Positions 13,121-26,239 of a stretch of DNA of 64,000 nucleotides are shown here, in pieces. The number at the start of each line of letters is the position of its first letter. The stretch's first letter is position 1. Under the pieces are notes generated by a model that had not been told where the DNA came from, searched no databases, and saw only the letters and a list, made by a program, of their open reading frames with translations. Source of the stretch: Liolophura sinensis (lineage: Eukaryota > Mollusca > Polyplacophora > Chitonida > Chitonidae); contig NC_088304.1 in the NCBI RefSeq assembly GCF_032854445.1, positions 1,924,001-1,988,000 of the forward strand, read 5' to 3'. The translations under genes were made by a program, and so were the position numbers.

Positions 13121-13336
13121 AATGGGCCTCTGTGGCTGAGTGGCTTAGCATGCCAGCATGCCACTGACCCAAGAGCCTCCCAACAATGCGCTTGCTGAGA
13201 GTTCAAGCCTAGCTTATGCTAGCTTCCTGTCCAGTCGTACACGGGAAGGGTTTCCAGCAACCTGGAGATGATTGGGGGTTTCTACCCAGTTTCCTCCCAC
13301 CATAATGCTGGCCGCGTATAAGTAAAATATTCTGTT
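13121..13336 (+). mobile_element. tRNA-derived SINE, diverged, tail lost
   Basis: Starts GGGCCTCTGTGGCTGAGTGG (A-box-like), has GAGAGTTCAAGCC as B-box remnant, then the CCAGCAACCTGGAGATGATT and CCTCCCACCATAATGCTGGC blocks. It ends before the CGTAAAACACC tail. Confidence 0.8.
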
Positions 13337-13386
13337 GTATTGACTCTAGTGATTCCTTCGTGAACAAAGAGTTTAGGTTCTCAATA

Positions 13387-13462
13387 TATATATACATATA
13401 CATACATACATACATACATATATATACATACATACATATATATACATACATACATATATTCC
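13387..13462. repeat. Microsatellite (ATAC/ATAT)n
   Basis: Mixed ATACATAC and TATATA runs; simple sequence just after the SINE. Confidence 0.9.
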
Positions 13463-13769
13463 TATTTGTATAGTACATACGGAGCAGATACAGGGAACCT
13501 AGTTACAATGGCAACCACGTAAATAGACAAAAATTAGGCACGACACATAAATTGTATATTTATGTATCCACCAAAAACTGAAGCGGCATTATACTTAGTC
13601 CACTTATGATGTCATACCTATTCATAATGTATTGTAGGCATAGGGAAATGGGCAATCTGGCTACCATGGCAACTGTAAAAAATGGACAAATGTCATGCAT
13701 CTATGCATCCCCCAATAATTTGAATAGTAGCCTGGAGACCTGAGATCTTATTTGGTCTTGATCGTGCAC

Positions 13770-14165
13770 GCAACACTACGTGCATGTAACTAATATGGTG
13801 ATGTAATACGTACAGTACTGGTTACCATGGAAGTTACATGCACGTAACTAACAATGGTGATTTGATACCTACAGCACTGGTTACCATGGAAGTTACATGC
13901 ATGCAACTAAAAATGGCGATGTGATACCTACAGCACTGGTTACCATGGAAGTTACATGCATCATGCATGTAACTAACATCGTGATGTGATACCTACAGTA
14001 CTGGTTAACATGGAAGATATGTGCACGTAAATAAAAATGGTGATGTGATACCTACAGTACCGGTTACCATGGAAGTTACATGCATGTAATTAACATGGTG
14101 ATGTGATACCTACAGTACTGGTTACCATGGAAGTTACGTGCATGTAATGATACGTGTGTATGGTT
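13770..14165. repeat. About 60-bp tandem repeat, 6 copies
   Basis: Units contain GTGATACCTACAGTACTGGT, then TACCATGGAAGTTACATGCA and TGTAACTAA. Length varies slightly from unit to unit, and one copy has a TGCATCATGCATG insertion. Confidence 0.88.
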
Positions 14166-15067
14166 AAACAGACCCATGGACACAGTCATGCCTGTCTATA
14201 TACTGAATATATATGTGGGCTTACCATGGTAACCATGGCAACTACACATGTATGTAACTGGATAAATATGAGGCGCAGCACATTTTCACATTTGCAGCTC
14301 TATATGTCCAGCCACAACTAAGTGTACATAGAAAACAAATGGAGATACTGCTTGGCCACAACTATGAACAGACGAACAGACAGAGAAGACAAACGGAAGA
14401 ACAGATGGACACAAACATCATACCACAATACTCTCCACCTAACGGTGAGCATAGGAAAATCAGACCTACATGTTTTCATCTGAATCTGTTAGTTGCTTTC
14501 AAATCTGCCACACTGAGCAAAACTCTGGCTGAGCACAAATGATGAAATGACTTGATAAGGTTTTAGGACAGGATATGAACACAAGGACAGAGTAGAAGGG
14601 GTAAGGTGTGCAGTGCAGATACATCATCATGTGCTCTGGTCAATCCCAGCAGTTACCTCAGATATCCATGTGCTGTAAGTTTTATACTGAGAGCTTTGTA
14701 CAGCTTTGGACTCGTAATCATATAACATTTGGTGTCAATATCACACTGGATCATGAGACTAAAGACTAGAGAAATGTTCATGCTAAATACGGTGCAAGGT
14801 GCAAATGTGAAGTCAGAAAGTAGATGCAAATTTTTTTTTTTGAAAACACCCCTTGGAAGAGAGTGGTAAACACCCATACTGTTCATTTTATGTAATACTG
14901 AACCATGCTTTAATTATACTTGGGTCATACCACTTTATGAAAAAAAATCCCAGGTACCTACTGTGTGCGGGTTTGATTCTGTGCAAACAAACGCACACAC
15001 ACAAATCAACAGACAAATCCAGTTAACACAAAGTGCATGTCAATCTCAGACGATGACCTCCACATAC

Positions 15068-15178
15068 CTTTTGAGGGTCTGAACACCACCCTGGCTGCGT
15101 CAGTTACCCTCACGATAATCCCCTTAACTATCGTGGTTTCCTCCTTTGGTTTACCAGTGTCCTCTGTTGCCATGACGG
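15068..15178 (-). CDS. Candidate unassigned minus-strand exon
   Basis: Open segment in a local rise of GC content, read on the minus strand. The donor is TCAAAAG|GTATGT at 15068/15067. Two acceptors are possible: GATTGTAG before 15178, or CCATGGTAG about ten bases further upstream, preceded by a pyrimidine stretch. It reads VMATEDTGKPKEETTIVKGI and then IVRVTDAARVVFRPSK, leaving one base (phase 1). The phase would allow splicing to the SVOP-like exon at 2411. With the acceptor at 15178 it would also accept the segment at 23498-23603. I recognise no domain. It may belong to the SVOP-like gene, to another gene, or be chance. Confidence 0.35.
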
Positions 15179-16399
15179 CTACAATCTCCTACCATGGAGG
15201 AAACAAAAGGTTGCAGCATGATGTCAAGATAAGGATGGATTACGCAGTTAATCTCTGTATGCTGAGAAAACTCATCCTTTATGACAGTGTGTGTGTCTGT
15301 GGAGGGGGGAGGGGGCGGGGAACCATAATACTCAACTTGGACCTTTATCATGCAGACAGAAAGGAGTTTTAAGAGTTCTCCATTACAAGCCAGCAATAAC
15401 TTATTTGATATTAAAGGTACAATTTACATACGTCTATATGTATAAAATTATCTCCATTCCTTTTTTCTCAAATCACTTCACTTTAAATGTTTGCACTGAA
15501 TCTCCTTAATGGTGTTCCAAACTTTTGTAAATTTTACATATTAAAAGTTTTTTACATCCCATATTTTTATTCATACTATATATTAATCCAGATTACACTT
15601 ATGTTATGGAATGTCATTAAAACTCCAGACCTATCAATATTATTACATACCCATCATTATGTTCATTATGTACATGTCACATGTCATCATTATTAAAAAT
15701 GTGTTCACATTATAAAACTTTGAGTGCGACTGACTCACTTAACAGCTTCGCATAACAGGCAAACACAGTATATCTATAATATCCTAAATTCTAAATGTTC
15801 AAAAATGTCTAAAAATTCCAAAAATGTCACAAATTAGCAATTTGTTATAATTTCACATAGCCTGAGACCTCGTTCTCAGGGTGGTTTACACGTACTGAAA
15901 CGCGGGACCACCCTTAGCCCCAGAATTATGTGGACCCAATTCCCGTATAATGGGACCCCTTGGTTCAACAAATTGTGGTCTTCTTCCTTCTGCTTCATAG
16001 CCTTCAGACAATTGCAAAATTCGCGCCTCCTCAGTAACATGACTTTATTGGAAAGGTATTTTGAGATTTGCTTGGAACACAGGGATGATATTTTACTGGA
16101 ATATTAGAAGTTTCAGGGTTTCAGGGCCAAAAACAATATTTTGTGAAATTTATCTGCCTCTAAAAAATGCCTGAAGGAAAGATTTTCTTTCATTTATGAC
16201 TATTCAAATTTAAAATTTCACTAAAAAAAATCACCATTACATATTACTTTCCAGTGGGTTATCATCTCACTTTTCCCTATAAACAACAGAAACACCTTTC
16301 TAAGATTTCCAGACCTTGAGATTGACAAACAATTCTGATACACTACATGTACTTGGTGACGTTTGGAACCAGGCGGTGCTGCGGAACAAACATTAATGG

Positions 16400-17760
16400 C
16401 CAGGTGAGAACTGGTATTGTATTCCAGGCCAAAACCAACTCAACTGGGTAAATATATCATTAAGTTAGTTTTGCTACCTGTTGTGGTTAATTCATAAGTG
16501 TAAGAATGAAATCTACACCTATCTGTCCTGACTCACCACTGTAAATTAATTTACTGATGTACCTTTATGTGTAGAAAAACTGAAAAATACATTTCCACAA
16601 AATATCCCGCATGCACCTGTATGCATGATCCATCATATCAATGTGACAATAACACAGCATACATTCATAGACAAATCAATAAATTTAATTCAGATTCATG
16701 AACAAAATTAAGTGGAGCCAGATTTATGGATGTATTCAGATATGAATCAGACAGGTAATATGCTTTGAAATTACACAGGTGTAAACCAGTAACTACTACA
16801 CAGACGTCCTGACAACAGCTTTATATCGCATCCCTGACCATATAGGAAGAGAAATTAACATCTACCTGTCTGTCAACTGTCAATCAATAATCAGGCCACA
16901 TCTATCCCAGGTAAACTGCAGTCTCAGGTGACCTGCTTTGTTCACAGGTAGGAATACCTGTCTGGGGCACCGGTGGGCTAATGGGAGACACCTGTGGTTT
17001 TACCTGACCATTAAACACACTCTGTCATGTATACAGTCTACTGTAAATAGCACTTCAACATGTACCTATTGCCAGGAAATAAAAATTTGTCAATAAGGCA
17101 GCTGGTCAGCTGATAGGAAGTGTCTATAATAAAGCATTCTGGGTAATCATGCATGCATGAACCGCAGAAAAATTGAAGATGGTGTAAGCTACAACTTGTA
17201 GTATGATCACCACAGCTCTACTACTCTACTAACTACACTATACATACTCTAACATATCCACCTGCTCCTCTGCTCATGCTTCACCGCTCATAGGACAAGC
17301 ATGGCTAATTACTACCCGTGAAACTACCAAGAACTTAATGACCTACCAGTATTTAGTTTCTTACACAGAATCCATTTTTCCTGAAACAAAGCAGAATCTT
17401 TGTGCTAATCTGAGAAAACATTTAAGTACATTTGAGTAGCTTAAACAAAGCAGTTGTGTAGCCATATTTGGATGTAATTTTTCTGGTTTTCTGACAGGTA
17501 TTCTGCTGCAATCTGCCACACACTACGTTCTATAGTTTTCACAAAGACTGGAGGATGTTCTGCTCTGCATCCCCCCCGCCTCTCCGGCCACCCCCCACAA
17601 TCTCCAATGTCTATGAATTAAAAAAAAGAAAATGTTTTCCAGTATTGCTGGAAAATGACATTACACGTGATAATGACAGTCCATAGAACTACAGCTTTGA
17701 ACTTGTCAACATTTGACCTACATTATATACCAAACAGCCAAACTGCCTGAACAGGTAGCA
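16400..17760. promoter_or_regulatory. Cluster of CAGGTA/CAGGTG E-boxes
   Basis: CAGGTA, CAGGTG or their complements occur at 16401, 16614, 16752, 16776, 16863, 16908, 16925, 16945, 16955, 16989 and 17001. A few more lie out to about 17755. Nine fall within 255 bases. Chance would give roughly one per kilobase. No tandem repeat explains them. Such E-boxes are bound by ZEB/Snail and some bHLH factors. The role as an enhancer or silencer is inference. Confidence 0.35.
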
Positions 17761-18009
17761 CAATTTGCATAAAATTCAATGTCCTTTATCCTGGCACTGG
17801 CATATCAAATTACACTGCACACTCACGCCTCACTGAGAGACACAGGGTTGTAAATAACCAAAGCCTCAAACAATACGACGTCTTCATTTGCTGTCAACCT
17901 TCAACTATCCACTGCACCGATTATCTCTAAAATACCAGTGTCAGGTTTAGAGTACACTGTATGTATTATTTACCTCTTTTTGCAAACAATGAATTAAAAA
18001 CAACACTGA

Positions 18010-21000
18010 TGCCTGATAACCGTTTACATCGTTATGTAACCGTTCCCTGTTCCCTGAGGCTTGATAACAGCTTACATCGTCATGTAACCGTTCCCTGACT
18101 GATGCCTGATCACTGCTTACACTGTCATGTAACTGTTCCCTGACTGATGCCCGATAACAGCTTACATCGTCATGTAACTGTTCCCTGACCGATGCCCGAT
18201 AACAGCTTACATCGTCATGTAACTGTTCCCTGACTGATGCCCGATAACAGCTTACGTCGTCATGTAACTGTTCCCTGACCGATGCCCGATAACAGCTTAC
18301 ATCGTCATGTAACTGTTCCCTGACCGATGCCCGATAACAGCTTACGTCGTCATGTAACTGTTCCCTGACTGATGCCCGATAACAGCTTACGTTGTCATGT
18401 AACTGTTCCCTGACCGATGCCCGATAACAGCTTACGTCATCATGTAACTGTTCCCTGACCGATGCCCAATAACAGCTTACATCGTCATGTAACCGTTCCC
18501 TGATCGTTGCCCGTTAACAGCTTACGTCGTCATGTAACTGTTCCCTGACTGATGCCCGATAACAGCTTACGTTGTCATGTAACTGTTCCCTGACCGATGC
18601 CCGATAACAGCTTACGTCGTCATGTAACCGTTCCCTGACTGATGCCCGATAACTGCTTACATCGTCATGTAACTGTTCCCTGACTGATGCCCGATAACAG
18701 CTTACGTCGTCATGTAACTGTTCCCTGACTGATGCCCGATAACCGCTTACATCGTCATGTAACTGTTCCCTGGCTCATGCTTGATAACAGCTTACATCGT
18801 CATGTAACTGTTCCCTGACTGATGCCCGATAACAGCTTACGTCGTCATGTAACTGTTCCCTGACTGATGCCCAATAACAGCTTACATCGTCATGTAACCG
18901 TTCCCTGACCGTTGCCCGATAACCGCTTACATCGTCATGTAACTGTTCCCTGACTGATGCCCGATAACAGCTTACGTCGTCATGTAACTGTTCCCTGAAT
19001 GATGCCCGATAACAGCTTACATCGTCATGTAACTGTTCCCTGACTGATGCCCGATAACAGCTTACATCGTCATGTAACTGTTCCCTGACTCATGCCCGAT
19101 AACAGCTTACGTCGTCATGTAACTGTTCCCTGACTCATGCCCGATAACAGCTTACATCGTCATGTAACTGTTCCCTGACTGATGCCCGATAACAGCTTAC
19201 ATCGTCATGTAACTGTTCCCTGACTGATGCCCGATAACAGCTTACATCGTCATGTAACTGTTCCCTGACTGATGCCCAATAACAGCTTACATCGTCATGT
19301 AACCGTTCCCTGACCGTTGCCCGATAACCGCTTACATCGTCATGTAACTGTTCCCTGACTGATGCCCGATAACAGCTTACGTCGTCATGTAACTGTTCCC
19401 TGACCGATGCCCGATAACAGCTTACATCGTCATGTAACTGTTCCCTGACCGATGCCCGATAACAGCTTATGTCGTCATGTAACTGTTCCCTGACTGATGC
19501 CCGATAACAGCTTACATCGTCATGTAACTGTTCCCTGACTCATGCCCGATAACAGCTTACGTTGTCATGTAACTGTTCCCTGACCGATGCCCGATAACAG
19601 CTTACATCGCCATGGAACTGTTCCCTGACCGATGCCCGATAACAGCTTATGTGGTCATGTAACCGTTCCCTGACCGATGCCCGATAACAGCTTACGTCGT
19701 CATGTAACTGTTTCCTGACTGATGCCCGATAACAGCTTACGTCGTCATGTAACTGTTCCCTGACTGATGCTTGATAACAGCTTACGTCGTCATGTAACTG
19801 TTCCTGACCGATGCCCGATAACAGCTTACATCGTCATGTAAATGTTCCCTGACCGATGCCCAATAACAGCTTACATCGTCATGTAACTGTTCCCTGACCG
19901 ATGACCGATAACAGCTTATGTCGTCATGTAACTGTTCCCCGACTGATGCCCGATAACAGCTTACATCGTCATGTAACTGTTCCCTGACTCATGCCCGATA
20001 ACAGCTTACGTTGTCATGTAACTGTTCCCTGACCGATGCCCGATAACAGCTTACATCGCCATGGAACTGTTCCCTGACCGTTGCCCGATAACAGCTTACG
20101 TCGTCATGTAACTGTTCCCTGACCGATGCCCGATAACAGCTTACGTCGTCATGTAACTGTTCCCTGACTGATGCCCGATAACAGCTTACGTCGTCATGTA
20201 ACTGTTCCCTGACTGATGCCCGATAACAGCTTACGTCGTCATGTAACTGTTCCCTGACCGATGCCCGATAACAGCTTACATCGTCATGTAACTGTTCCCT
20301 GACTGATGCCCGATAACAGCTTACATCGTCATGTAACCGTTCCCTGACCGTTGCCCGATAACCGCTTACATCGTCATGTAACTGTTCCCTGACTGATGCC
20401 CGATAACAGCTTACGTCGTCATGTAACTGTTCCCTGACCAATGCCCGATAACAGCTTACATCGTCATGTAACTGTTCCCTGACTGATGCCCGATAACAGC
20501 TTACGTCGTCATGTAACTGTTCCCTGACCGATGCCCGATAACAGCTTACATCGTCATGTAACTGTTCCCTGACTGATGCCCGATAACAGCTTATGTCGTC
20601 ATGTAACTGTTCCCTGACTGATGCCCGATAACAGCTTACATCGTCATGTAACTGTTCCCTGACTCATGCCCGATAACAGCTTACGTTGTCATGTAACTGT
20701 TCCCTGACCGATGCCCGATAACAGCTTACATCGCCATGGAACTGTTCCCTGACCGATGCCCGATAACAGCTTACGTGGTCATGTAACCGTTCCCTGACCG
20801 ATGCCCGATAACAGCTTACGTCGTCATGTAACTGTTTCCTGACTGATGCCCGATAACAGCTTACGTGGTCATGTAACTGTTCCCTGACTGATGCTTGATA
20901 ACAGCTTACGTCATCATGTAACTGTTCCTGACCGATGCCCGATAACAGCTTACATCGTCATGTAAATGTTCCCTGACCGATGCCCAATAACAGCTTACAT

Positions 21001-21738
21001 CGTCATGTAACTGTTCCCTGACCGATGCCCGATAACAGCTTACATCGTCATGTAACTGTTCCCTGACTCATGCCCGATAACAGCTTACGTGGTCATGTAA
21101 CTGTTCCCTGACCGATGCCCGATAACAGCTTATGTCGTCATGTAACTGTTCCCTGACTGATGCCCGATAACAGCTTACATCGTCATGTAACTGTTCCCTG
21201 ACTCATGCCCGATAACAGCTTACGTTGTCATGTAACTGTTCCCTGACCGATGCCCGATAACAGCTTACATCGCCATGGAACTGTTCCCTGACCGTTGCCC
21301 GATAACAGCTTGCGTCGTCATGTAACTGTTCCCTGACCGATGCCCGATAACAGCTTACGTCGTCATGTAACTGTTCCCTGACTGATGCCCGATAACAGCT
21401 TACGTCGTCATGTAACTGTTCCCTGACTCATGCCCGATAACAGCTTACGTCGTCATGTAACTGTTCCCTGACCGATGCCCGATAACAGCTTACATCGTCA
21501 TGTAACTGTTCCCTGACTGATGCCCGATAACAGCTTACATCGTCATGTAACTGTTCCCTGACTGATGCCCGATAACAGCTTACGTCGTCATGTAACTGTT
21601 AACTGACCGATGCCCGATAACAGCTTACATCGTCATGTAACTGTTCCATGACTGATGCCCGATAACAGCTTACATCGTCATGAAACTGTTCCATGACTGA
21701 TGCCCGATAACAGCTTACATCGTCATGTAACTGTTCCC
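18010..21738. repeat. 45-bp satellite array, about 83 copies
   Basis: Unit contains GATGCCCGATAACAGCTTAC, ATCGTCATGTAACTGTTCCC and TGACT. The most variable position is ACATCG/ACGTCG/ACGTTG. Each unit holds TTACATCGTCATGTAA, an inverted repeat with 6-bp arms. Marker variants recur at 1124-base spacing (CGCCATGG at 19608 and 20732; a one-base deletion at 19801 and 20925), so blocks of 25 units were duplicated. As 45 is divisible by three, the minus strand carries 15-residue repeats (VREQLHDDVSCYRAS) in broken frames; these are not genes. Confidence 0.97.
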
Positions 21739-21922
21739 AGATATGAATGAAATACATTTTACCAACACCCCGGAGTTGAGTTTTAATCAACAACTGAATT
21801 AATTTGTTTCACTGTAAAGATTAAAAAAATCTCTATTGTTTTCATACTGATCTTCTTTTTTTCATGTTATTTTTTTTACATTATTGTATACATGTACATT
21901 TGTTGCTAACAAATATAAATTT

Positions 21923-22203
21923 GGGGGCCTCCGTGGCTCAGTTGGTTAGCGCGCTAGCGCAGCGTAATGACCCAGGAGTCTCTAACCAATGCAGTCGCTG
22001 TGAGTTCAAGTCCAGCTCATGCTGGCTTCCTCTCTGGCTGTAAGTGGGAAGGTCTTCCAGCAACCTGCGGATGGTCGTGGGTTTCCCCTGAGCTCTGCCC
22101 AGTTTCCACCCGCCATAATGCTGGCCGCCGTCGTATATGTGAAATATTCTTGAGTACGGCGTAAAACACCAATCAAATAAATAAATGAATAAATAAATAA
22201 ACC
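21923..22203 (+). mobile_element. Full-length tRNA-derived SINE
   Basis: Best intact copy. The head GGGGGCCTCCGTGGCTCAGT resembles a tRNA 5' half with A box (TGGCTCAGTTGG); the B box is GAGTTCAAGTCC. The core runs through GGTCTTCCAGCAACCTGCGG and CCGCCATAATGCTGGCCGCC. The end is TTGAGTACGGCGTAAAACAC plus an (AATA)n tail. Short flanking repeats TAAATTT (21916-21922 and 22204-22210) may be the target-site duplication. It is transcribed, in principle, by RNA polymerase III and mobilised by a partner LINE. Confidence 0.9.
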
Positions 22204-22984
22204 TAAATTTTAATTGTTTACTTTTTGTTTCGTACTTTTAATTTCAAATTAAGCACATGTTTACATAAATTTAAGAAGGTAGGTTAGCCTTCATGAATTT
22301 AATTAAATTTTATATTTATTTACTTAAAGCCTACATGAATAGGAACTCTGAAGCTGAAGATCAGGGTTTTATGAAAGATGAAGAAAATTATACCCCTTCC
22401 CCCACCACTTCCAATAAAAAATTTCACTTCTGCAATATTCCAAACTGTTTTTTTTAAATTTATGTTAAACAAGCAACTTTTAAATACTGCCTATGTCTTA
22501 AGCCTAATCCTGTGGTTGAGATACAGCACACGTGTCCCACATACCTACACATATAAAGATTAATAACGCAGAATACGACCTGAATATCACAGGTCACATT
22601 ACATCAATATATTAGCGAGGGATAATTATGTTTACATCTATCAACATGTTCACTTAAGCCTTCACAAGTTCCTTATAAAATAGCACAGGCTTATTAAGCT
22701 GTTATTATTAGGTCATGTGGCTTCACAAACACAGGGTATGTTTACCAGCCATAACCACACATAACGTCACAGGTTGTTATAATTACCTGTGTACCTGGAT
22801 CAGCTGACACGTGTATACAGTGAATAAATTATAAACAGCAGTTAGCTGATGACTACCAAAACAAATCAATGCTGCCACAAGGCTGTTTACGCTTGCCAAC
22901 AGATAGCACAGTTTGTACAGAAGAGATTACAGTAGCTTTACAGAAGAGTTTCCAACTGCCATAAGATTACAGTTTGCAATAAAT

Positions 22985-23265
22985 AGCTTACTGTTCCTTT
23001 TAGATCACAGCTGTAAATGAAGAGTTCACAACTGCCACAAATGAAGAGTTCACAGCTGCCACAGATAAAGAGTTCACAGCTGCCACAGATAAAGAGTTCA
23101 CAGTTGCTACAGACAGAGTTCACAGTTGCCACAGATAAAGAGTTCATAGTTGCCTCAGATAGAGTTCACAGTTGCCATAAATAAAGAGATCACAGTTCCC
23201 ACAAATAAAGACATCATAGCTGCGTCAAACAAAGAGTTCACAGATGAAGAGTTCACAGCTGCCAC
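22985..23265. repeat. 24-bp repeat with embedded CAGCTG and AGATAA
   Basis: About 11 imperfect copies of AGTTCACAGCTGCCACAGAT plus AAAG. Central copies are best; flanks are degenerate. Each good copy contains the E-box CAGCTG and the GATA core AGATAA. Confidence 0.85.
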
Positions 23266-23497
23266 AAGAAACGGTGTACAGTGTCCACAATATAGCGTGA
23301 TAATGAATGGTACACTGAATGCAGTGACTAAAAGATAAACCACACTATGTACATGTACATCATTTACTTGTCTGGAAAAACATCATGAAATTTTCAGAGA
23401 TACATTGTACATGTGTTCATAACAAAAAGAATTCTGACTGAAAAGAAATTCTCGCTGAAATTAAAACTTTTCATTAATTACAGAGCTGATTACTCAC

Positions 23498-23603
23498 ATG
23501 TGTCTTCATCTTCTTTGGTAGTGTTATTTTTTTTCCATCTAACGCGATACTTGTCAAGTTTTTCTTGGATCAGCGTGGTATCGCCTCTTTCCGTCCACGA
23601 CAT
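23498..23603 (-). CDS. Candidate small first coding exon, minus strand
   Basis: ATG at 23603 on the minus strand opens 35 codons ending in donor ACAT|GTGAGT at 23498/23497. The residues are MSWTERGDTTLIQEKLDKYR then VRWKKNNTTKEDEDT, a charged, helix-prone sequence with phase 1 at its end. The donor and composition are exon-like. It could be an upstream alternative first exon of the SVOP-like transcription unit, whose exon at 2411 needs exactly this phase. No family is recognised and the call rests on splice signal and composition only. Confidence 0.33.
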
Positions 23604-24079
23604 CCTTCCAGCGTGCAGTTGCACATCTATCAATAACTACCTTGACCTTTAACCTTTGCATTCATGTTTGGTGTGGTTTTGAATGAAGGACTGGTCCATC
23701 TGCAAAAGGAAAAAATAATGGCACTGATGTATAACTGACGTAAAAATACTGAACACAGTATCAAGTGAGCTCAAAAAGTAAAATTACTTAAAGGGGAAGA
23801 AAACCTTAAAAAATGACACTATAGGCTGAAAAGAGCACATTTTTTTCTATCTGGTGGTGCCTGCTGCATAATTTTGCGATTTTTCCTAGCCATACACTTA
23901 AAGCCTGAAAACAACAAAGCTGGCATAAATCGCTGAGTTCATCGCGTCTTCCATCTTTAACACCCTGTAATTATGCTACGGTGTGTTGCCTCTCAGCCAA
24001 TGAAAGTCGTTAAAACTGCCGGCTTGTTCGTGTAAACTCGGAACATACGTCCAACATTCCGGTTTACCGATCGTCAAGC

Positions 24080-26235
24080 GGAACTTCATACCTTCCACTG
24101 TAGAGGGTGACAACCTCATACCTCTCCAATGTAGAGGGTGACAACCTCATACCTCTCCAATGTAGAGGGTGACAACCTCATACCACTCCAATGTAGAGAG
24201 TGATAACCTCATACCGCTCCAATGTAGAGGGTGATAACCTTATATCACTCCAATGTAGAGGGTGATAACCTCATACCACTCCAATGTAGAGAGTGATAAC
24301 CTCATACCACTCCAATGTAGAGGGTGACAACCTCATACCTCTCCAATGTAGAGGGTGACAACCTCATACCACTCCAATGTAGAGAGTGATAACCTCATAC
24401 CGCTCCAATGTAGAGGGTGATAACCTTATATCACTCCAATGTAGAGGGTGATAACGTCATACCACTCCAATGTAGAGAGTGATAAACTTACATCACTCCA
24501 ATGTAGAGGGTGATAACCTCATACCACTCAAATGTAGAGGGTGACAACCTCATACCTCTCCAATGTAGAGAGTGATAACCTCATACCACTCCAATGTAGA
24601 GGGTGATAAACTTACATCACTCCAATGTAGAGGGTGATAACCTCATACCACTCCAATGTAGAGGGTGACAACCTCATACCTCTCCAATGTAGAGAGTGAT
24701 AACCTCATACCACTCCAATGTAGAGGGTGATAAACTTACATCACTCCAATGTAGAGGGTGATAACCTCATACCACTCCAATGTAGAGAGTGATAAACTTA
24801 CATCACTCCAATGTAGAGAGTGATAACCTCATACCACTCCAATGTAGAGAGTGATAAACTTACATCACTCCAATGTAGAGGGTGATAACCTCATACCACT
24901 CCAGTGTAGAGGGTGACAACCTCATACCACTCCAATGTAGAGAGTGATAACCTTACATCACTCCAATGTAGAGAGTGATAACCTCACACCACTCCAATGT
25001 AGAGGGTGATAACCTCATACCACTCCAATGTAGAGGGTGATAACCTTATATCACTTTTATGTAGAGTGTGAAATCCTCATACCACTCTAATGAAGAGCGT
25101 GATAATCTCACACAGAGGGTGACAACCTCATACCACTCCAGTGTAGAGCATGATAATCTCACACACAGGGTGATAACCTCATAGGGTAGTGTAGAGCATG
25201 ATAATCTCATACACTCCAATGTAGAGAGTGATAACCTCATACCACTCCAATGTAGAGAGTGATAACCTTATATCACTCCAATGTAGAGGGTGATAACCTC
25301 ATACCACTCCAATGTAGAGAGTGATAACCTTACATCACTCCAATGTAGAGGGTGATAACCTTATATCACTCCAATGTAGAGGGTGATAACCTCATACCAC
25401 TCCAATGTAGAGAGTGATAACCTTACATCACTCCAATGTAGAGGGTGACAACCTCATACCACTCCAGTGTAGAGCATGATAATCTCACACACAGGGTGAT
25501 AACCTCATAGGGTAGTGTAGAGCATGATAATCTCATACACTCCAATGTAGAGGGTGATAACCTTATATCACTCCAATGTAGAGGGTGATAACCTCATACC
25601 ACTCCAATGTAGAGCGTGATAATCTCACACACAGGGTGACAACCTCATAGGGTAGTGTAGAGCATGATAATCTCATACACTTTAATGTAGAGAGTGATAA
25701 CCTCACACCACTCCCATGTAGAGGGTGATAACCTCATACCACTCCAATGTAGAGGGTGATAACCTCATACCTCTCCCATGTAGAGCATGATAATCTGACA
25801 GAGAGGGTGACAACCTCATACCACTCCAATGTAGAGCATGATAATCTCACACAGAGGGTGATAACCTCATAGGGTAGTGTACAGCATGATAATCTCATAC
25901 ACTTTAATGTAGAGTGATAACCTCATACCTCTCCAATGTAGAGGGTGATAACCTCATATCACTCCAATGTAGAGCATGATAATCTCACACAGAGGGTGAT
26001 AACCTCATAGGGTAGTGTACAGCATGATAATCTCATACACTCCAATGTAGAGTGATAACCTCACACCACTCCAATGTAGAGAGTGATAACCTCACACCAC
26101 TCCAATGTAGAGGGTGATAACCTCATATCACTCCAATGTAGAGTGTGATAATCTCACACAGAGGGTGACAACCTCATACCACTCCAGTGTGGAGCGTGAT
26201 AATCTCACACACAGGGTGATAACCTCATATCACTC
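24080..26235. repeat. 31-bp minisatellite, about 65-70 copies
   Basis: Unit is built on GTGATAACCTCATACCACTC plus CAATGTAGAGG. Variants with TTATATCAC, CTTACATCAC and a derived block (AGCATGATAATCTCACACAC, AGGGTAGTGTAGAGC) appear in the second half in repeating order, implying larger-scale duplication. Confidence 0.95.
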
Positions 26236-26239
26236 CGCC

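Noticed and set aside
19989-20441. 150-codon minus-strand frame of VREQLHDDVSCYRAS repeats
   Set aside because: Pure product of the 45-bp satellite; neighbouring units in the same frame carry stops and indels, and there is no non-repeat domain.
21923-22010. tRNA gene
   Set aside because: A- and B-box-like sequences exist, but the segment does not close a cloverleaf I could confirm and it continues into a SINE body and tail.
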